Shown here: piece after piece, positions 48,599 through 59,960 of the stretch
Numbering within the stretch: position 1 is the stretch's first letter
Layout: the number at the start of each line of letters is the position of its first letter
Origin: Vibrio methylphosphonaticus
GTDB lineage: Bacteria > Pseudomonadota > Gammaproteobacteria > Enterobacterales > Vibrionaceae
Direction of reading: 5' to 3'
Length of the DNA: 64,000 bases
Assembly: GCF_023634655.1 (NCBI RefSeq)
Contig: NZ_JAMKMS010000005.1
Location: forward strand, 62,001-126,000
Program-made: the position numbers and the translations under genes
The notes under the pieces: generated by a model
The model's input: the letters and a program-made list of their open reading frames with translations, nothing else
What the model was told of the DNA's origin: nothing
Database searches by the model: none

Positions 48599-49810
48599 TT
48601 ATAGAGAAAAGAAGATTCCGGCGAGACAAGCACTCATTAAATTCGCAAGGGTACCTGCTAATACGGCTTTAAAGCCTAAGCTTGCCACATCAGAACGACG
48701 TTCTGGCGACATGACGCCAATAGAACCTAACTGAATGGCAATCGAGCCAATATTCGCGAAGCCGCAGAGCGCAAAAGTAATAATAATTTGGCTGTGTTCA
48801 GACAGTGTTGCTTGGTACTTAATAAAGTCGATGAACGCGACAAATTCGTTCATTACGACTTTCTGGCCGATAAATGAACCAGCTAGCATCATCTCACTTT
48901 GGTCGACGCCAATTAGCCATGCAATTGGGGCAAACACATAACCGAATAGCAGCTGCAACGTAATACCATCAGCACCAAATAGTTCTGCGATGGATTCAAT
49001 AGCAGCGTTTGCCATTGCCACTACGCTGACAAATGCCACCAACATTGTGCCGACAGCCACCGCGACTTTAACGCCATTCATTGCGCCTGACGCAAGTGCA
49101 TCAATGACGTTACTTTGATCGCCAGTGTCTAAATCGATTGATTGATGGTCCGCTGGGGTATGTTGTTCAGGGACAATGAGCTTCGCCATCATAAGAGAGC
49201 CAGGTGCCGCCATAAAGCTCGCAGCAATTAGGTATCTCAGCTCCACGCCCAGTCCGGCATAACCGCCTAAGACGCTGCCAGCCACCGACGCCATGCCACC
49301 CGCCATCACTGCGAATAGCTCTGAGCGAGTCATCGTCGCAAGAAATGGACGAATGAGTAGCGGTGACTCACCTTGAGAGAGGAAGATGTTACCTGTTGCG
49401 ACCAGAGATTCGGCTTTGCTAGTCCCCAAAAATCGTTGGATAAGTCCACCTAAAACACGAATCACGACTTGCATAATACCAAGGTAATACAGAGCGGAGA
49501 TGAGCGCGCTAATAACAATGATAATTGGCAGTACGCGAACAGCAAAGATAAACCCTTCAGTGGCGAGGTCGCCAAATAAAAATTGGATACCCACGTCAGA
49601 GAAACTCAGGACTTTTGCTACGCCACTACTCATCGCAGCAAGGATGTGTTGACCAAAAGGGATGTATAAGACAAAAGCGGCAAAGAGGACTTGCAGTAAT
49701 AATGCGCGTAGAACGGTATTCCAGTTTATCGCTTTGCGGTTCTCTGAGAAGATAAAGCCGATGGCGATGAGAGACGCGATGCCAAACAACCCGAAAAGGA
49801 TAGCGGTCAT
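48599..49810 (-). CDS. NupC family concentrative nucleoside transporter
   Basis: 403 residues, about 10 membrane segments. The CNT signatures are GNIFLSQGESPLLIRPFL (substrate loop), GGMASVAGSVLGGYAGLG, and the C-terminal FALCGFANIGSIAIQLG. It co-transports nucleosides with sodium or protons. The ATG is preceded by GAGGTATCTCC. It converges with the alginate lyase. Confidence 0.93.
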   Translation of the reverse strand: MTAILFGLFGIASLIAIGFIFSENRKAINWNTVLRALLLQVLFAAFVLYIPFGQHILAAMSSGVAKVLSFSDVGIQFLFGDLATEGFIFAVRVLPIIIVISALISALYYLGIMQVVIRVLGGLIQRFLGTSKAESLVATGNIFLSQGESPLLIRPFLATMTRSELFAVMAGGMASVAGSVLGGYAGLGVELRYLIAASFMAAPGSLMMAKLIVPEQHTPADHQSIDLDTGDQSNVIDALASGAMNGVKVAVAVGTMLVAFVSVVAMANAAIESIAELFGADGITLQLLFGYVFAPIAWLIGVDQSEMMLAGSFIGQKVVMNEFVAFIDFIKYQATLSEHSQIIITFALCGFANIGSIAIQLGSIGVMSPERRSDVASLGFKAVLAGTLANLMSACLAGIFFSL

Positions 49811-50115
49811 AGTGGAGATACCTCACGAGCCGTGAGTGTAAACAGCATTGGAGAAGAAGACCAAGACGTTAGCGTCGATGGTTGTGGAAACCAATCTTGA
49901 CGATAGGAAAAGAAGTATTTGACCATTTTTTATACCTTTACAAGCTTTTAAAGTTGCAGCTGGTCCAATTCCTTGGGGTCGTTCACAGTTCCTTGGTGAC
50001 GGCTTGTATTGGTGTATAACTGACGCGACTGCGTAGCAAACGGTGAGGCAGTATATAGAAAAAAATGAGACTTGCATCTCATTTTTATAGGGGGGAGACT
50101 TGTTCGATTAATTAA
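49811..50115 (-). other. Intergenic region upstream of the nucleoside transporter
   Basis: 305 bases holding the cobO terminator at 50059 and about 250 bases of leader or promoter for the transporter. No operator or riboswitch is recognised. Confidence 0.4.
50059..50087 (-). terminator. Terminator after cobO
   Basis: AAAAATGAGA-cttgca-TCTCATTTTT with T runs on both strands. Confidence 0.87.
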
Positions 50116-50724
50116 TCACCAATCTACGCCTTTCAGTGCTTTAACTCCGGATTCAAAGGCGTGCTTGACATTTTTGACTTCAGAAACGGTATCAGCAAGC
50201 TCAATGAGAGTACGGTGAGCGCCGCGCCCCGTGATGATGACTGATTGCATCTTCGGGCGATTGGTTAGTGCTTCAACCACCTCATCTAAGTCTATGTAAC
50301 CATAGCTGACCATGTAGGTTAGTTCATCAAACAAGACAACATCAATTGTTTCGTCTTTGAGCATGCGTTTGCATTCTTGCCAAACCAGTTGAGCTGCGAC
50401 GGTGTCCGCTTCTTTATTCTGAGTTTCCCACGTAAAGCCTGTCGCCATCACTTGAAACTCAACCCCGAGCTTTTCTAGCAGGTTTCGTTCACCGTTTGCC
50501 CACGTCCCTTTAATGAACTGCGCCACCGCGGCTTTTTTATCGTGACCTACTGCTCGAGCAACCGTGCCAAAGCCTGAGGTCGATTTACCTTTTCCATTCC
50601 CCGTAATGACAAGCAGTAGCCCTTTTTCTTCCTGGGCGTTGGCAATTTTCTCATCGACGTTCGCTTTGACTTTTTGCTGGCGAGCTTTGTGCTTTAACTG
50701 TTTTTGTTCATCTGACAATGACAT
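50116..50724 (-). CDS. cobO: Cob(I)yrinic acid a,c-diamide adenosyltransferase (CobO/BtuR)
   Basis: 202 residues. The P-loop GNGKGKSTSGFGTVARAVGH, then VAQFIKGTWANGERN, DVVLFDELTYMVSYGY and VIITGRGAHRTLIELAD are diagnostic. It adenosylates corrinoids to adenosylcobalamin or salvage intermediates. The N-terminal 30 residues are charged and helical. A single gene here; no other cobalamin genes are in view. Confidence 0.95.
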   Translation of the reverse strand: MSLSDEQKQLKHKARQQKVKANVDEKIANAQEEKGLLLVITGNGKGKSTSGFGTVARAVGHDKKAAVAQFIKGTWANGERNLLEKLGVEFQVMATGFTWETQNKEADTVAAQLVWQECKRMLKDETIDVVLFDELTYMVSYGYIDLDEVVEALTNRPKMQSVIITGRGAHRTLIELADTVSEVKNVKHAFESGVKALKGVDW

Positions 50725-51342
50725 GGTTGATTCCTTTTATGAGCGACAGCTGATGTTTTATTCCATGATAAAGGAATATGAAAAGAAAAAAACAAGAGAA
50801 TAAATAGGGATATAGGCGAGGGATTGGTGACATGGGCTTAGACAATATACCCACGGTAACGTGGGTATTTAATCAACAGTGTTTGTGGGCGTTGCTCATT
50901 GTTCTTGTTGTCTGCTGTTGTATTCTTCAAGGATAGCGACGAAGTCTTCAAAGCGACAAATCCAGTCGTCGCTATGGTGTCCGAGACAAAATGAATGGAT
51001 GAGTTTTCGGCATCAATGAGTTCAAAGTTGCGTTCTTGTTCAAAGGTCCGAGCATCGGTTTTATCTCTAATATAAAGGATAAGATAGTGCGGCGTTGGAC
51101 GCGGTTAATTCAAATGTTAATACGATTAAGTTTGAGCGATACTTTTCTTTCATCGTGTTATACGGGATTGGCAAAGTCTGATTTCTAGGAGTGGGATAAA
51201 TGTGACACAAGTTTAAAAATTGAGTGACGTCAAAATTTAAAGCAGCACTATTTTGATGATATTGACGATTAAGCATTGTTTATATAATAGTCAGTATTAT
51301 TAATACTAGTATATGAGAGTACCTAAAATACAAAGGAACACT
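50725..51342. other. Gene-poor region upstream of the low-Mr phosphatase
   Basis: 618 bases. Left: a hairpin ATACCCACG-gtaa-CGTGGGTAT at 50847-50868 that resembles a terminator. Middle: decayed coding sequence (see 50896-51110). Right: AT-rich promoter-like DNA from 51240 to 51330. Confidence 0.5.
50896..51110 (-). pseudogene. Decayed coding fragment with frameshift
   Basis: Read on the minus strand, one frame gives HYLILYIRDKTDARTFEQER then NFELIDAENSSIH; near 50990 the sense moves to another frame, SFCLGHHSDDWICRFEDFVA then ILEEYNSRQQEQ with a TGA at 50896-50898. Both halves have protein-like composition and together look like one reading frame broken by a one-base change. No start codon or ribosome site is evident. 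Family unknown. Confidence 0.4.
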
Positions 51343-51813
51343 ATGAAACCATCAATTCTAGTTGTCTGCATGGGCAATATTTGTCGTTCTCCAACTGGTG
51401 AGGCGGTATTAAAATTCAGTGCTAATAGGCGAGAAATAGATCTGGAAGTAGATTCTGCAGGTACGATTGGATTTCATGAAGGCGCGTCGCCAGACCCAAG
51501 AGCGCAACAAGCCGCCGAGGCTCGCGGTTATAGTTTCTCAGGTATGTCAGCTAGGCAGGTAACCGATGCGGACTTTTATCGTTTTGATATGATTTTAGCC
51601 GCCGACGAAGATAACCTAAGCGATCTAAAACTAAGATGTCCTGAACATCTTCAAAGTAAATTGTCGCTTTTCTTGAGTCATGGGGGAGCGTCGGAAACAG
51701 AGATACCGGATCCCTATTATGGTGGTGAACAGGGCTTTGAACGGGTGCTAGATTTAATCGAAGAGGCCGCAGAGCGGGTATTGGACGAAGTGGAGCGAGT
51801 CGTCAGTAAATGA
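51343..51813 (+). CDS. Low-molecular-weight protein-tyrosine phosphatase family protein
   Basis: 156 residues. The active-site loop C-X5-R is CMGNICRSP at residues 9-17, and the general-acid loop is PDPYYGG near residue 127. ATG 51343 has AAAGGA upstream. No tyrosine kinase or capsule export genes (wzc/wza) are adjacent, so its partner is not known; arsenate reductase activity is a less likely alternative. Confidence 0.93.
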   Translation: MKPSILVVCMGNICRSPTGEAVLKFSANRREIDLEVDSAGTIGFHEGASPDPRAQQAAEARGYSFSGMSARQVTDADFYRFDMILAADEDNLSDLKLRCPEHLQSKLSLFLSHGGASETEIPDPYYGGEQGFERVLDLIEEAAERVLDEVERVVSK

Positions 51814-51905
51814 AAAAGGTGAGCGCTGTTCATGCCCATCGCCCTTAGCTTGGTGAACAGCGACTCGATGTATGTTTGAAATGTAGTAAGCGATGAGTGT
51901 GTCGA

Positions 51906-52919
51906 CTACTTACTCATTTCACCACGCAAAACTTCCGACATTTGCGTTTTAATCTGTTCATACGACAGGTTTTGGCTCAATAGATAATGTAGCTTCGCAA
52001 GTGCTGCTTCTGGCGTCATATCGTAGCCGCTAATGACGCCTGAATCTGCCAGCGCACATCCTGTTGCGTAACCACCCATATTCACTTTACCGGCTAAACA
52101 TTGTGTTAAATTGACCACAATGACGCCACGCTCTGAGGCTTCTTTTAAATGCGCTAAAAGGGTTGGGTTTTGTGGGGCGTTACCAACACCAAACGTCAGC
52201 AAAATCATCGCATTCACGGGCTGTAGTAGCGTGTTACGAATGACTTCATGTGAAATGCCAGGATACATGGTGATCACGCCAATGGGTTGAGGTGTGATGT
52301 CATGAACTCGGAACTCACCGTCTGCGGGTTTATTAATTTCTACGCCATTACTGAGCTGAATATTAATGCCCGCCTCAAGTAAAGAAGGCAGATTTGGCGA
52401 GGTGAACGCGTTAAAGCCATCAGCGTGTGACTTTGTACTGCGGTTACCGCGCATTAGTTGGTTGTTGAAGAACAATGTCACTTCGTTGATCGGATAGTTG
52501 GCGGCAATATGCAGCGCATTCAGCAAGTTGGCTTGGCCATCTGAACGAAGCTCCGCCAGAGGGATCTGCGAACCGGTAACAATAACGGGTTTACCCAGGT
52601 TCTCCAACATAAATGACAGCGCTGATGCGGTATACGCCATGGTATCGGTGCCGTGCAGAATTACAAAGCCATCGTACTTGTCGTAGTTGTCACGAATATC
52701 GTCAGCGATCTGTTGCCAATCCGCAGGTGTCATGTCTGAAGAGTCAATCAAAGGATCGTATTCATGGATAGTAAATTCAGGCATTTCTGAACGGTGAAAC
52801 TCAGGCATGCTAGCTAATTGCTTTTCCATGAAGCCTGCCACTGGGATATAACCATGGTTGGATTTCTTCATTCCGATGGTTCCGCCAGTATAGGCGATGT
52901 AGATGTGCTTTCTTGTCAT
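51906..52919 (-). CDS. ansA: L-asparaginase I (AnsA, cytoplasmic type)
   Basis: 337 residues. The first threonine motif is YIAYTGGTIGMKKS; the second is GFVILHGTDTMAYTASALSF; SQIPLAELRSDG and GNRSTKSHADGFNAFTSPN are further conserved blocks. No signal peptide, so cytoplasmic. Start chosen at ATG 52919 (MTRKHIYIAYTGG); ATG 52928 would add three residues and is possible. Follows sppA on the same strand, the same pair as in E. coli (sppA-ansA). Confidence 0.93.
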   Translation of the reverse strand: MTRKHIYIAYTGGTIGMKKSNHGYIPVAGFMEKQLASMPEFHRSEMPEFTIHEYDPLIDSSDMTPADWQQIADDIRDNYDKYDGFVILHGTDTMAYTASALSFMLENLGKPVIVTGSQIPLAELRSDGQANLLNALHIAANYPINEVTLFFNNQLMRGNRSTKSHADGFNAFTSPNLPSLLEAGINIQLSNGVEINKPADGEFRVHDITPQPIGVITMYPGISHEVIRNTLLQPVNAMILLTFGVGNAPQNPTLLAHLKEASERGVIVVNLTQCLAGKVNMGGYATGCALADSGVISGYDMTPEAALAKLHYLLSQNLSYEQIKTQMSEVLRGEMSK

Positions 52920-52974
52920 GACAGACATTACTTTCGTGATTTGAACAGGTAGCGGGATTATAGCGGAAACAAAC

Positions 52975-53002
52975 AAAAGAGCCACCGAAATGGCGGCTCT
53001 TT
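52975..53002 (-). terminator. Terminator between sppA and ansA
   Basis: AAAGAGCCACC-gaaat-GGCGGCTCTTT stem with one mismatch and T runs on both strands. Confidence 0.82.
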
Positions 53003-53039
53003 GGGGTTTAATTAAGTCGTTATATCTATTTAATTAAAC

Positions 53040-54890
53040 TTACTCAACATTACAGGTTAGGCATAAAACGTACTGACCTTTAGGGTCATTGAAACTCTCT
53101 ACTAGTGAGGCCTGTTGCTGAATTTGTGCGGCGGCGGGTTGCAAGCTAGCAGGGATCCAAGTTGACATGTCGTAGCCAAGTGACACTTTCACTTGCTGCA
53201 TCATTTCTTGCATAAATTGTTGTGCAGGACTAAGCGGCTCTTCCACCCAATACACATCATAAGTGTCTAGGTTAGCTAACTCTGCAGCAACCGTAATCGC
53301 ATCGTCAAAGTCGCCGATTTGGTCAACAAGCCCACGGTCTAGTGCATCTTGTCCTGTCCAAACTCGACCTTGCGCGACGTTGTCTACACCATCAACGGTC
53401 ATATCGCGGTTATTCGCGACCAAAGTGATGAAGCGTTTATAGCCATTTTCAATGCCCATTTGGAATGCGGCAGACGCGCCTTCGGTTAACCCTGTTGTCA
53501 CTCCGACACCAGAAAATGGCGATGTTCCTACGCCATCGGTATTGATACCGATGTTATTGAGTCCTTTTTCAAAGGTAGTAACAACACTAAATATACCAAT
53601 AGAGCCGGTAATCGTTGTAGGTTGTGCAATGATTTTGTCGGCGCTCATTGAAATCCAATAACCACCAGAAGCGGCGAGACTAGACATAGAAACCACGACG
53701 GGTTTGCCTGCCTGTTGTAGCGCCTCGACTTCATTACGAATCACTTCTGAGGCAAAAGCGCTACCCCCAGGGCTATCCACTCGCAGCACAACCGATTTCA
53801 CCGTGTCATCTTCTCGTGCTTGTTTTAGTAAGCCCGCAACAGTATCACCACCAATGGTTCCTCTAGGCTGTTCGCCATCCATAATGGTACCGCTAGCTAC
53901 GACAACAGCAACGCTATCTTGTGGCGGTTGAACATCAAATGGAAGCGTCATTTGGTAGTCATAGTAGCCAATGGCATTAAAGCCGCCATCACCATCACTA
54001 CCAAAAGCATCGATCATGGCTTGATTGACTTGCTGCTTTGTAGCCAGTTCGTCTACCAACCCGAGCTTTTTAGAAAGTGCGGCTAGATCACCATCGACTG
54101 ATTTCAACTCGGCTAGGAAGGTATCCATAGTAGGAGTAAGTACATCCGTCGCCAGCTCTCTGTTGGTCGCGACATCGTCAACATACGCATCCCATAGCTG
54201 AGAAACCCAGCGAGTGGCTGACTCTTTTGCTGCCGCTGACATATCGTCACGTAAAAAAGGTTCTACGGCTGATTTGTAGGTTCCTACACGGAAAACATGT
54301 GTCGTCACATCGAGCTTTTCAAGTAAGGTCTTGTAGTACATAGAGTAAGCACTATAGCCTTTGATAAGCACTGCGCCATCGGGAGCTAGGTAAACTTTAT
54401 CCGCATAACTGGCTAAGTAATACTGGCTCTGATTGTAAAAAGAACCGTATGCGAGCACAGGCTTACCCGTCGCCTTAAATTCATTAATAGCTTTAGCAAT
54501 GTAGCGCAATTTAGTTAGGCTAGTTTCAGGCATATCGCGCAGAGAGAGAACCAGTCCAGTGACATGGTCATCCGTTGATGCATGTCGAATTGTGTCAACA
54601 ATATCAAACAACACATTCTCTTTCGGCATGTCTTTGCCAAACAAGGAGCCCGTCACTGAGTCCATTGGGTTAACATAACTGCTTTGCTCAACGATTGGAC
54701 CTGCAATGTTAAGCACTAACGCCGACTCTTTTTTTACCGGCGGTGTACTGGAATCAACTTGAGTAAAGCCGAAGTACAGCATCGCAATGACGGCAAAGAA
54801 GATCAGGTTCACAATCGCCAATCTGGTAAAGTTAATGACTTTCCAGATCCCCTTGAAGACTAAACCAATAAAGCGCACTATTTTTTTCAT
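53040..54890 (-). CDS. sppA: Signal peptide peptidase SppA (67 kDa type)
   Basis: 616 residues. An N-terminal membrane segment (LAIVNLIFFAVIAMLYFGF) is followed by two tandem S49 domains. The catalytic lysine lies in GTYKSAVEPF in the N-terminal half; the serine in SSLAASGGYWISMSADK in the C-terminal half. The tetrameric enzyme degrades cleaved signal peptides in the inner membrane. Two ATGs are adjacent (54893, 54890); 54890 has the better GGAG spacing. Neighbours ansA and ydjA as in E. coli. Confidence 0.95.
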   Translation of the reverse strand: MKKIVRFIGLVFKGIWKVINFTRLAIVNLIFFAVIAMLYFGFTQVDSSTPPVKKESALVLNIAGPIVEQSSYVNPMDSVTGSLFGKDMPKENVLFDIVDTIRHASTDDHVTGLVLSLRDMPETSLTKLRYIAKAINEFKATGKPVLAYGSFYNQSQYYLASYADKVYLAPDGAVLIKGYSAYSMYYKTLLEKLDVTTHVFRVGTYKSAVEPFLRDDMSAAAKESATRWVSQLWDAYVDDVATNRELATDVLTPTMDTFLAELKSVDGDLAALSKKLGLVDELATKQQVNQAMIDAFGSDGDGGFNAIGYYDYQMTLPFDVQPPQDSVAVVVASGTIMDGEQPRGTIGGDTVAGLLKQAREDDTVKSVVLRVDSPGGSAFASEVIRNEVEALQQAGKPVVVSMSSLAASGGYWISMSADKIIAQPTTITGSIGIFSVVTTFEKGLNNIGINTDGVGTSPFSGVGVTTGLTEGASAAFQMGIENGYKRFITLVANNRDMTVDGVDNVAQGRVWTGQDALDRGLVDQIGDFDDAITVAAELANLDTYDVYWVEEPLSPAQQFMQEMMQQVKVSLGYDMSTWIPASLQPAAAQIQQQASLVESFNDPKGQYVLCLTCNVE

Positions 54891-55121
54891 CATCTCTCCA
54901 CATCACACGAGGTGAGTGTTTGTATCCCTAAATGTCTACTCTAAGTCTAGTGTTACGACCATGAATAAGCTGTATGAATATTGTAATTGTACGTGAATGT
55001 GACGACTTTCACCCAAACAAAACGCATCGTCATAAAAACTAAAGACTTATCATCATCGATGAAGTTCAAATAATCAAAAATTATTTTGCTTAATGTTGTA
55101 AAAATGTAAACGGTAGTTTGA

Positions 55122-57188
<2,067 letters not shown>

Positions 57189-57292
57189 CGTTCGAGTATG
57201 TGATAATCGTTATCAATAGTGATGTTAACTCGTTGACTATTTGTTATTATTAATCGATATGAAATGAATAACATTATCATCAAGGATGTCTT

Positions 57293-57841
57293 ATGGACGC
57301 TTTAGAATTGCTGCTTAACCGACGCTCGATTGCTCGATTGAGCGATCCGGCTCCAGAAGGAGCGGCATTAGAGAACATCATCAAAGCGGGGCTTAGAGCT
57401 CCGGATCATGGCGGGCTAACCCCTTGGCGTTTTGTTCTTGCTCAAGGAGACAGTCGGGCCAAGTTGGCGAAGATTTTAGAAGACGCCGCAGTGAAGGCTG
57501 GTCGTGAAAATGCAGTGATTGAGAAGGCGAAAACCGCCCCTTTTCGCGCTCCGCTTGTTATTACTGTTATTGCCAATGTCACGGAACATGAGAAAGTCCC
57601 GGCTTTTGAACAACACCTTTCTGCTGGTTGTGCAGTACAAGCCATGCAGATGGCTGCAGTAGCACAGGGGTTTCAAGCATTTTGGCGTTCAGGAAAGTGG
57701 ATGTTTGACGATCATGTTCGACAAGCATTCAATGTTAAAGGGCAGGACCAGATTGTTGGGTTTCTTTATGTCGGCACACCTGGTTGCACGCCAATGAAAA
57801 CCCCAGAACGTGACCTTTCCAAGTTCGTTGAGTTTCTTTAA
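57293..57841 (+). CDS. Nitroreductase family protein (YdjA-like)
   Basis: 182 residues, the short YdjA/NfnB-type nitroreductase. LLNRRSIARLSDPAP holds the FMN phosphate-binding arginines, APDHGGLTPWRF the family block, and the C-terminal GFLYVGTPGC the pocket. Nitroaromatic or quinone reduction; the physiological substrate is not known. Gene order sppA/ansA/ydjA resembles E. coli. CAAGGATGTCTT precedes the ATG. Confidence 0.9.
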   Translation: MDALELLLNRRSIARLSDPAPEGAALENIIKAGLRAPDHGGLTPWRFVLAQGDSRAKLAKILEDAAVKAGRENAVIEKAKTAPFRAPLVITVIANVTEHEKVPAFEQHLSAGCAVQAMQMAAVAQGFQAFWRSGKWMFDDHVRQAFNVKGQDQIVGFLYVGTPGCTPMKTPERDLSKFVEFL

Positions 57842-57872
57842 CTGTCTATCTATACAGTTTTTCTTGATTAAT

Positions 57873-57906
57873 AAAGGTAAGCTTAGTTAAGCTTACCTTT
57901 TCTTTT
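57873..57906 (+). terminator. Terminator after the nitroreductase gene
   Basis: AAAGGTAAGCTT-agtt-AAGCTTACCTTT followed by TCTTTT, 32 bases after the stop and 16 bases before topB. Confidence 0.86.
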
Positions 57907-57921
57907 ACCAGTATATTTCTT

Positions 57922-59856
57922 ATGACACGTCTATTTATTGCAGAGAAACCCAGTTTAGGTCGCGCAATTGCAGCGGCTTTGCCTAATCCCCAGAAAAAAG
58001 GCGAGGGCTTTATTCAGTGCGGTAATGGTGACGTAGTAACGTGGTGTATCGGGCACCTACTCGAACAAGTCGAGCCAGATGTTTACGACGACCGATACAA
58101 AAAATGGAATATGCTCGACCTGCCTATTATTCCTGAGCAATGGCAATTGCGGCCAAGAAAGTCAGCCGCCAAACAACTCGCCGTGGTTAAAAAACTGGTC
58201 AAGCAAGCGGATTCATTAGTTAATGCCGGTGACCCAGATCGAGAAGGGCAATTGCTTGTTGATGAGGTGATCGATTACTGCAAGGTTAGCAAAGCGAAAA
58301 AAGCGGATGCGCAGAGACTATTGATTAGTGATTTGAACTTACCTGCGGTTAAAAAAGCCATTGGCGCTATGCGCATGAATAAAGAGTTTGTGCCGCTGTC
58401 GGTGTCAGCGTTAGCGCGTTCGAGAGCTGACTGGCTGTATGGGATGAATATGTCTCGAGCGTATACTTTGCTTGGCCAAAAAGCAGGCTATCAAGGCGTC
58501 TTGTCTGTAGGACGTGTGCAAACGCCAGTATTAGGGCTGGTGGTTCGCCGGGATGACGAAATTGCTAACTTTATCCCTAAAGACTACTTTACTCTGCATG
58601 CATTAATCCCTTTTCAAGACAGCCAAGACTCGTTTGATATTCGCGCTCGCTGGAAACCAAGTGAAGCGTGTAAGCCATGGCAGGATGAAGAAGGGCGGGT
58701 ATTGAACCGTAAATTGGTCGAAAATGTCGCTAATCGTATCCAAGGCCAACCAGCAAAAGTGGTGAAGTCTGAACACAAATCAACTAAGCAAAATGCACCG
58801 TTACCCTTTTCCTTATCAGCATTACAAATTGATGCGGCAAAACGTTATAACATGAGTGCGCAACAAGTGTTGGATGTCTGCCAGGCGTTGTATGAAAAAC
58901 ACAAATTGATCACCTACCCACGTTCTGATTGTCGCTACTTACCTACCGATCATTTCTACCAAGCTAACGATGTGTTGGCTGCAATTAAAAACAACAGCAA
59001 AGCTTACGCCAGCAGTGTCGATGGCGCGGACAGCAGTCGAAAGTCCAAGGCATGGAATAACAGTAAAGTCGATGCCCACCATGCCATCATTCCGACGCCG
59101 AAAAAGACGAGCAGTGTGCTTTCCAGTTATGAAGAAAACGTTTATGGCTTGATTGCCCGTCAGTATGTGATGCAATTTTATCCGCCAGCCGTTTATGCAG
59201 AAGCGATGCTTGAGTTTGATATTCAAGGCGGTCATTTTGTTTCCAAAGGAAAGCGCCTTCAAGAACCTGGGTGGAGAGTGTTACTCGGCAAGCAATCGGA
59301 TGACAAAGAAGACGGCGTCGATGCGGTGCCACCACTGCCGGTTGGAACAGAACTTATCTGCAGAGAAGGGCAAATCTTAGAGAAAAAAACTGAACCACCT
59401 AGGCACTTTACTGAGGCCACTTTGTTGCAAGCGATGACAGGAATCGGCCGGTTTGTTGTGGATCCTTCTTTGAAGAAAATTCTTAAAGAAACCGATGGTA
59501 TCGGCACGGAAGCAACAAGAGCCGGTATTTTAGATACGCTATTCAAAAGGCAGTTACTCAAAAGGGAAGGGAAGTCAGTCCTCGGTTCTCCTGCTGGTAG
59601 AGGGTTGGTGTATGCCCTACCTGATGAGTCAACTTACCCTGATATGACCGCACATTGGGAACACCAGTTACAAGGCATGGCAGAGAGAACGCATTCCTAT
59701 TCGCCGTTTATGTCCGGCTTAACGGAAAAAATGGATCAGTTGATGCAGCGTGTGAAAGAAGGGCCAGTGCCAGAGTCACTAAGAAATCTACCTAAAGTCG
59801 AAAGGCCCGCTTATAAGAAGCGCCGTAAAGCGACCACGAGAAAAAAAGCGAAGTAA
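57922..59856 (+). CDS. topB: DNA topoisomerase III TopB
   Basis: 644 residues (E. coli TopB 653). Toprim domain at the N-terminus with FIAEKPSLGRAIA and NAGDPDREGQLLVDEVIDY; active-site tyrosine in KLITYPRSDCRYLPTDH near residue 330. The C-terminal tail is basic (KKRRKATTRKKAK) and shorter than in E. coli. It decatenates single-stranded regions during replication. No clear Shine-Dalgarno; the ATG sits immediately after the preceding terminator. Confidence 0.96.
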   Translation: MTRLFIAEKPSLGRAIAAALPNPQKKGEGFIQCGNGDVVTWCIGHLLEQVEPDVYDDRYKKWNMLDLPIIPEQWQLRPRKSAAKQLAVVKKLVKQADSLVNAGDPDREGQLLVDEVIDYCKVSKAKKADAQRLLISDLNLPAVKKAIGAMRMNKEFVPLSVSALARSRADWLYGMNMSRAYTLLGQKAGYQGVLSVGRVQTPVLGLVVRRDDEIANFIPKDYFTLHALIPFQDSQDSFDIRARWKPSEACKPWQDEEGRVLNRKLVENVANRIQGQPAKVVKSEHKSTKQNAPLPFSLSALQIDAAKRYNMSAQQVLDVCQALYEKHKLITYPRSDCRYLPTDHFYQANDVLAAIKNNSKAYASSVDGADSSRKSKAWNNSKVDAHHAIIPTPKKTSSVLSSYEENVYGLIARQYVMQFYPPAVYAEAMLEFDIQGGHFVSKGKRLQEPGWRVLLGKQSDDKEDGVDAVPPLPVGTELICREGQILEKKTEPPRHFTEATLLQAMTGIGRFVVDPSLKKILKETDGIGTEATRAGILDTLFKRQLLKREGKSVLGSPAGRGLVYALPDESTYPDMTAHWEHQLQGMAERTHSYSPFMSGLTEKMDQLMQRVKEGPVPESLRNLPKVERPAYKKRRKATTRKKAK

Positions 59857-59924
59857 CGGTATGACTTCGCTTATTGCTCCGTTATTTGTAGGGTGACCTA
59901 AAACTATTTGAATCACAGTGTGAA

Positions 59925-59960
59925 GGTTATCAAGGCTATCAAGGTTATCAAGGTTACCAA
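59925..59960 (-). repeat. Four 9-bp tandem repeats at the SDR stop codon
   Basis: Units GGTTATCAA, GGCTATCAA, GGTTATCAA, GGTTACCAA (59925, 59934, 59943, 59952). Read on the gene strand the array starts in the last codons (LPW) and continues after the stop with TAA or TAG followed by CCT TGA, giving several in-frame stop codons. Confidence 0.9.
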
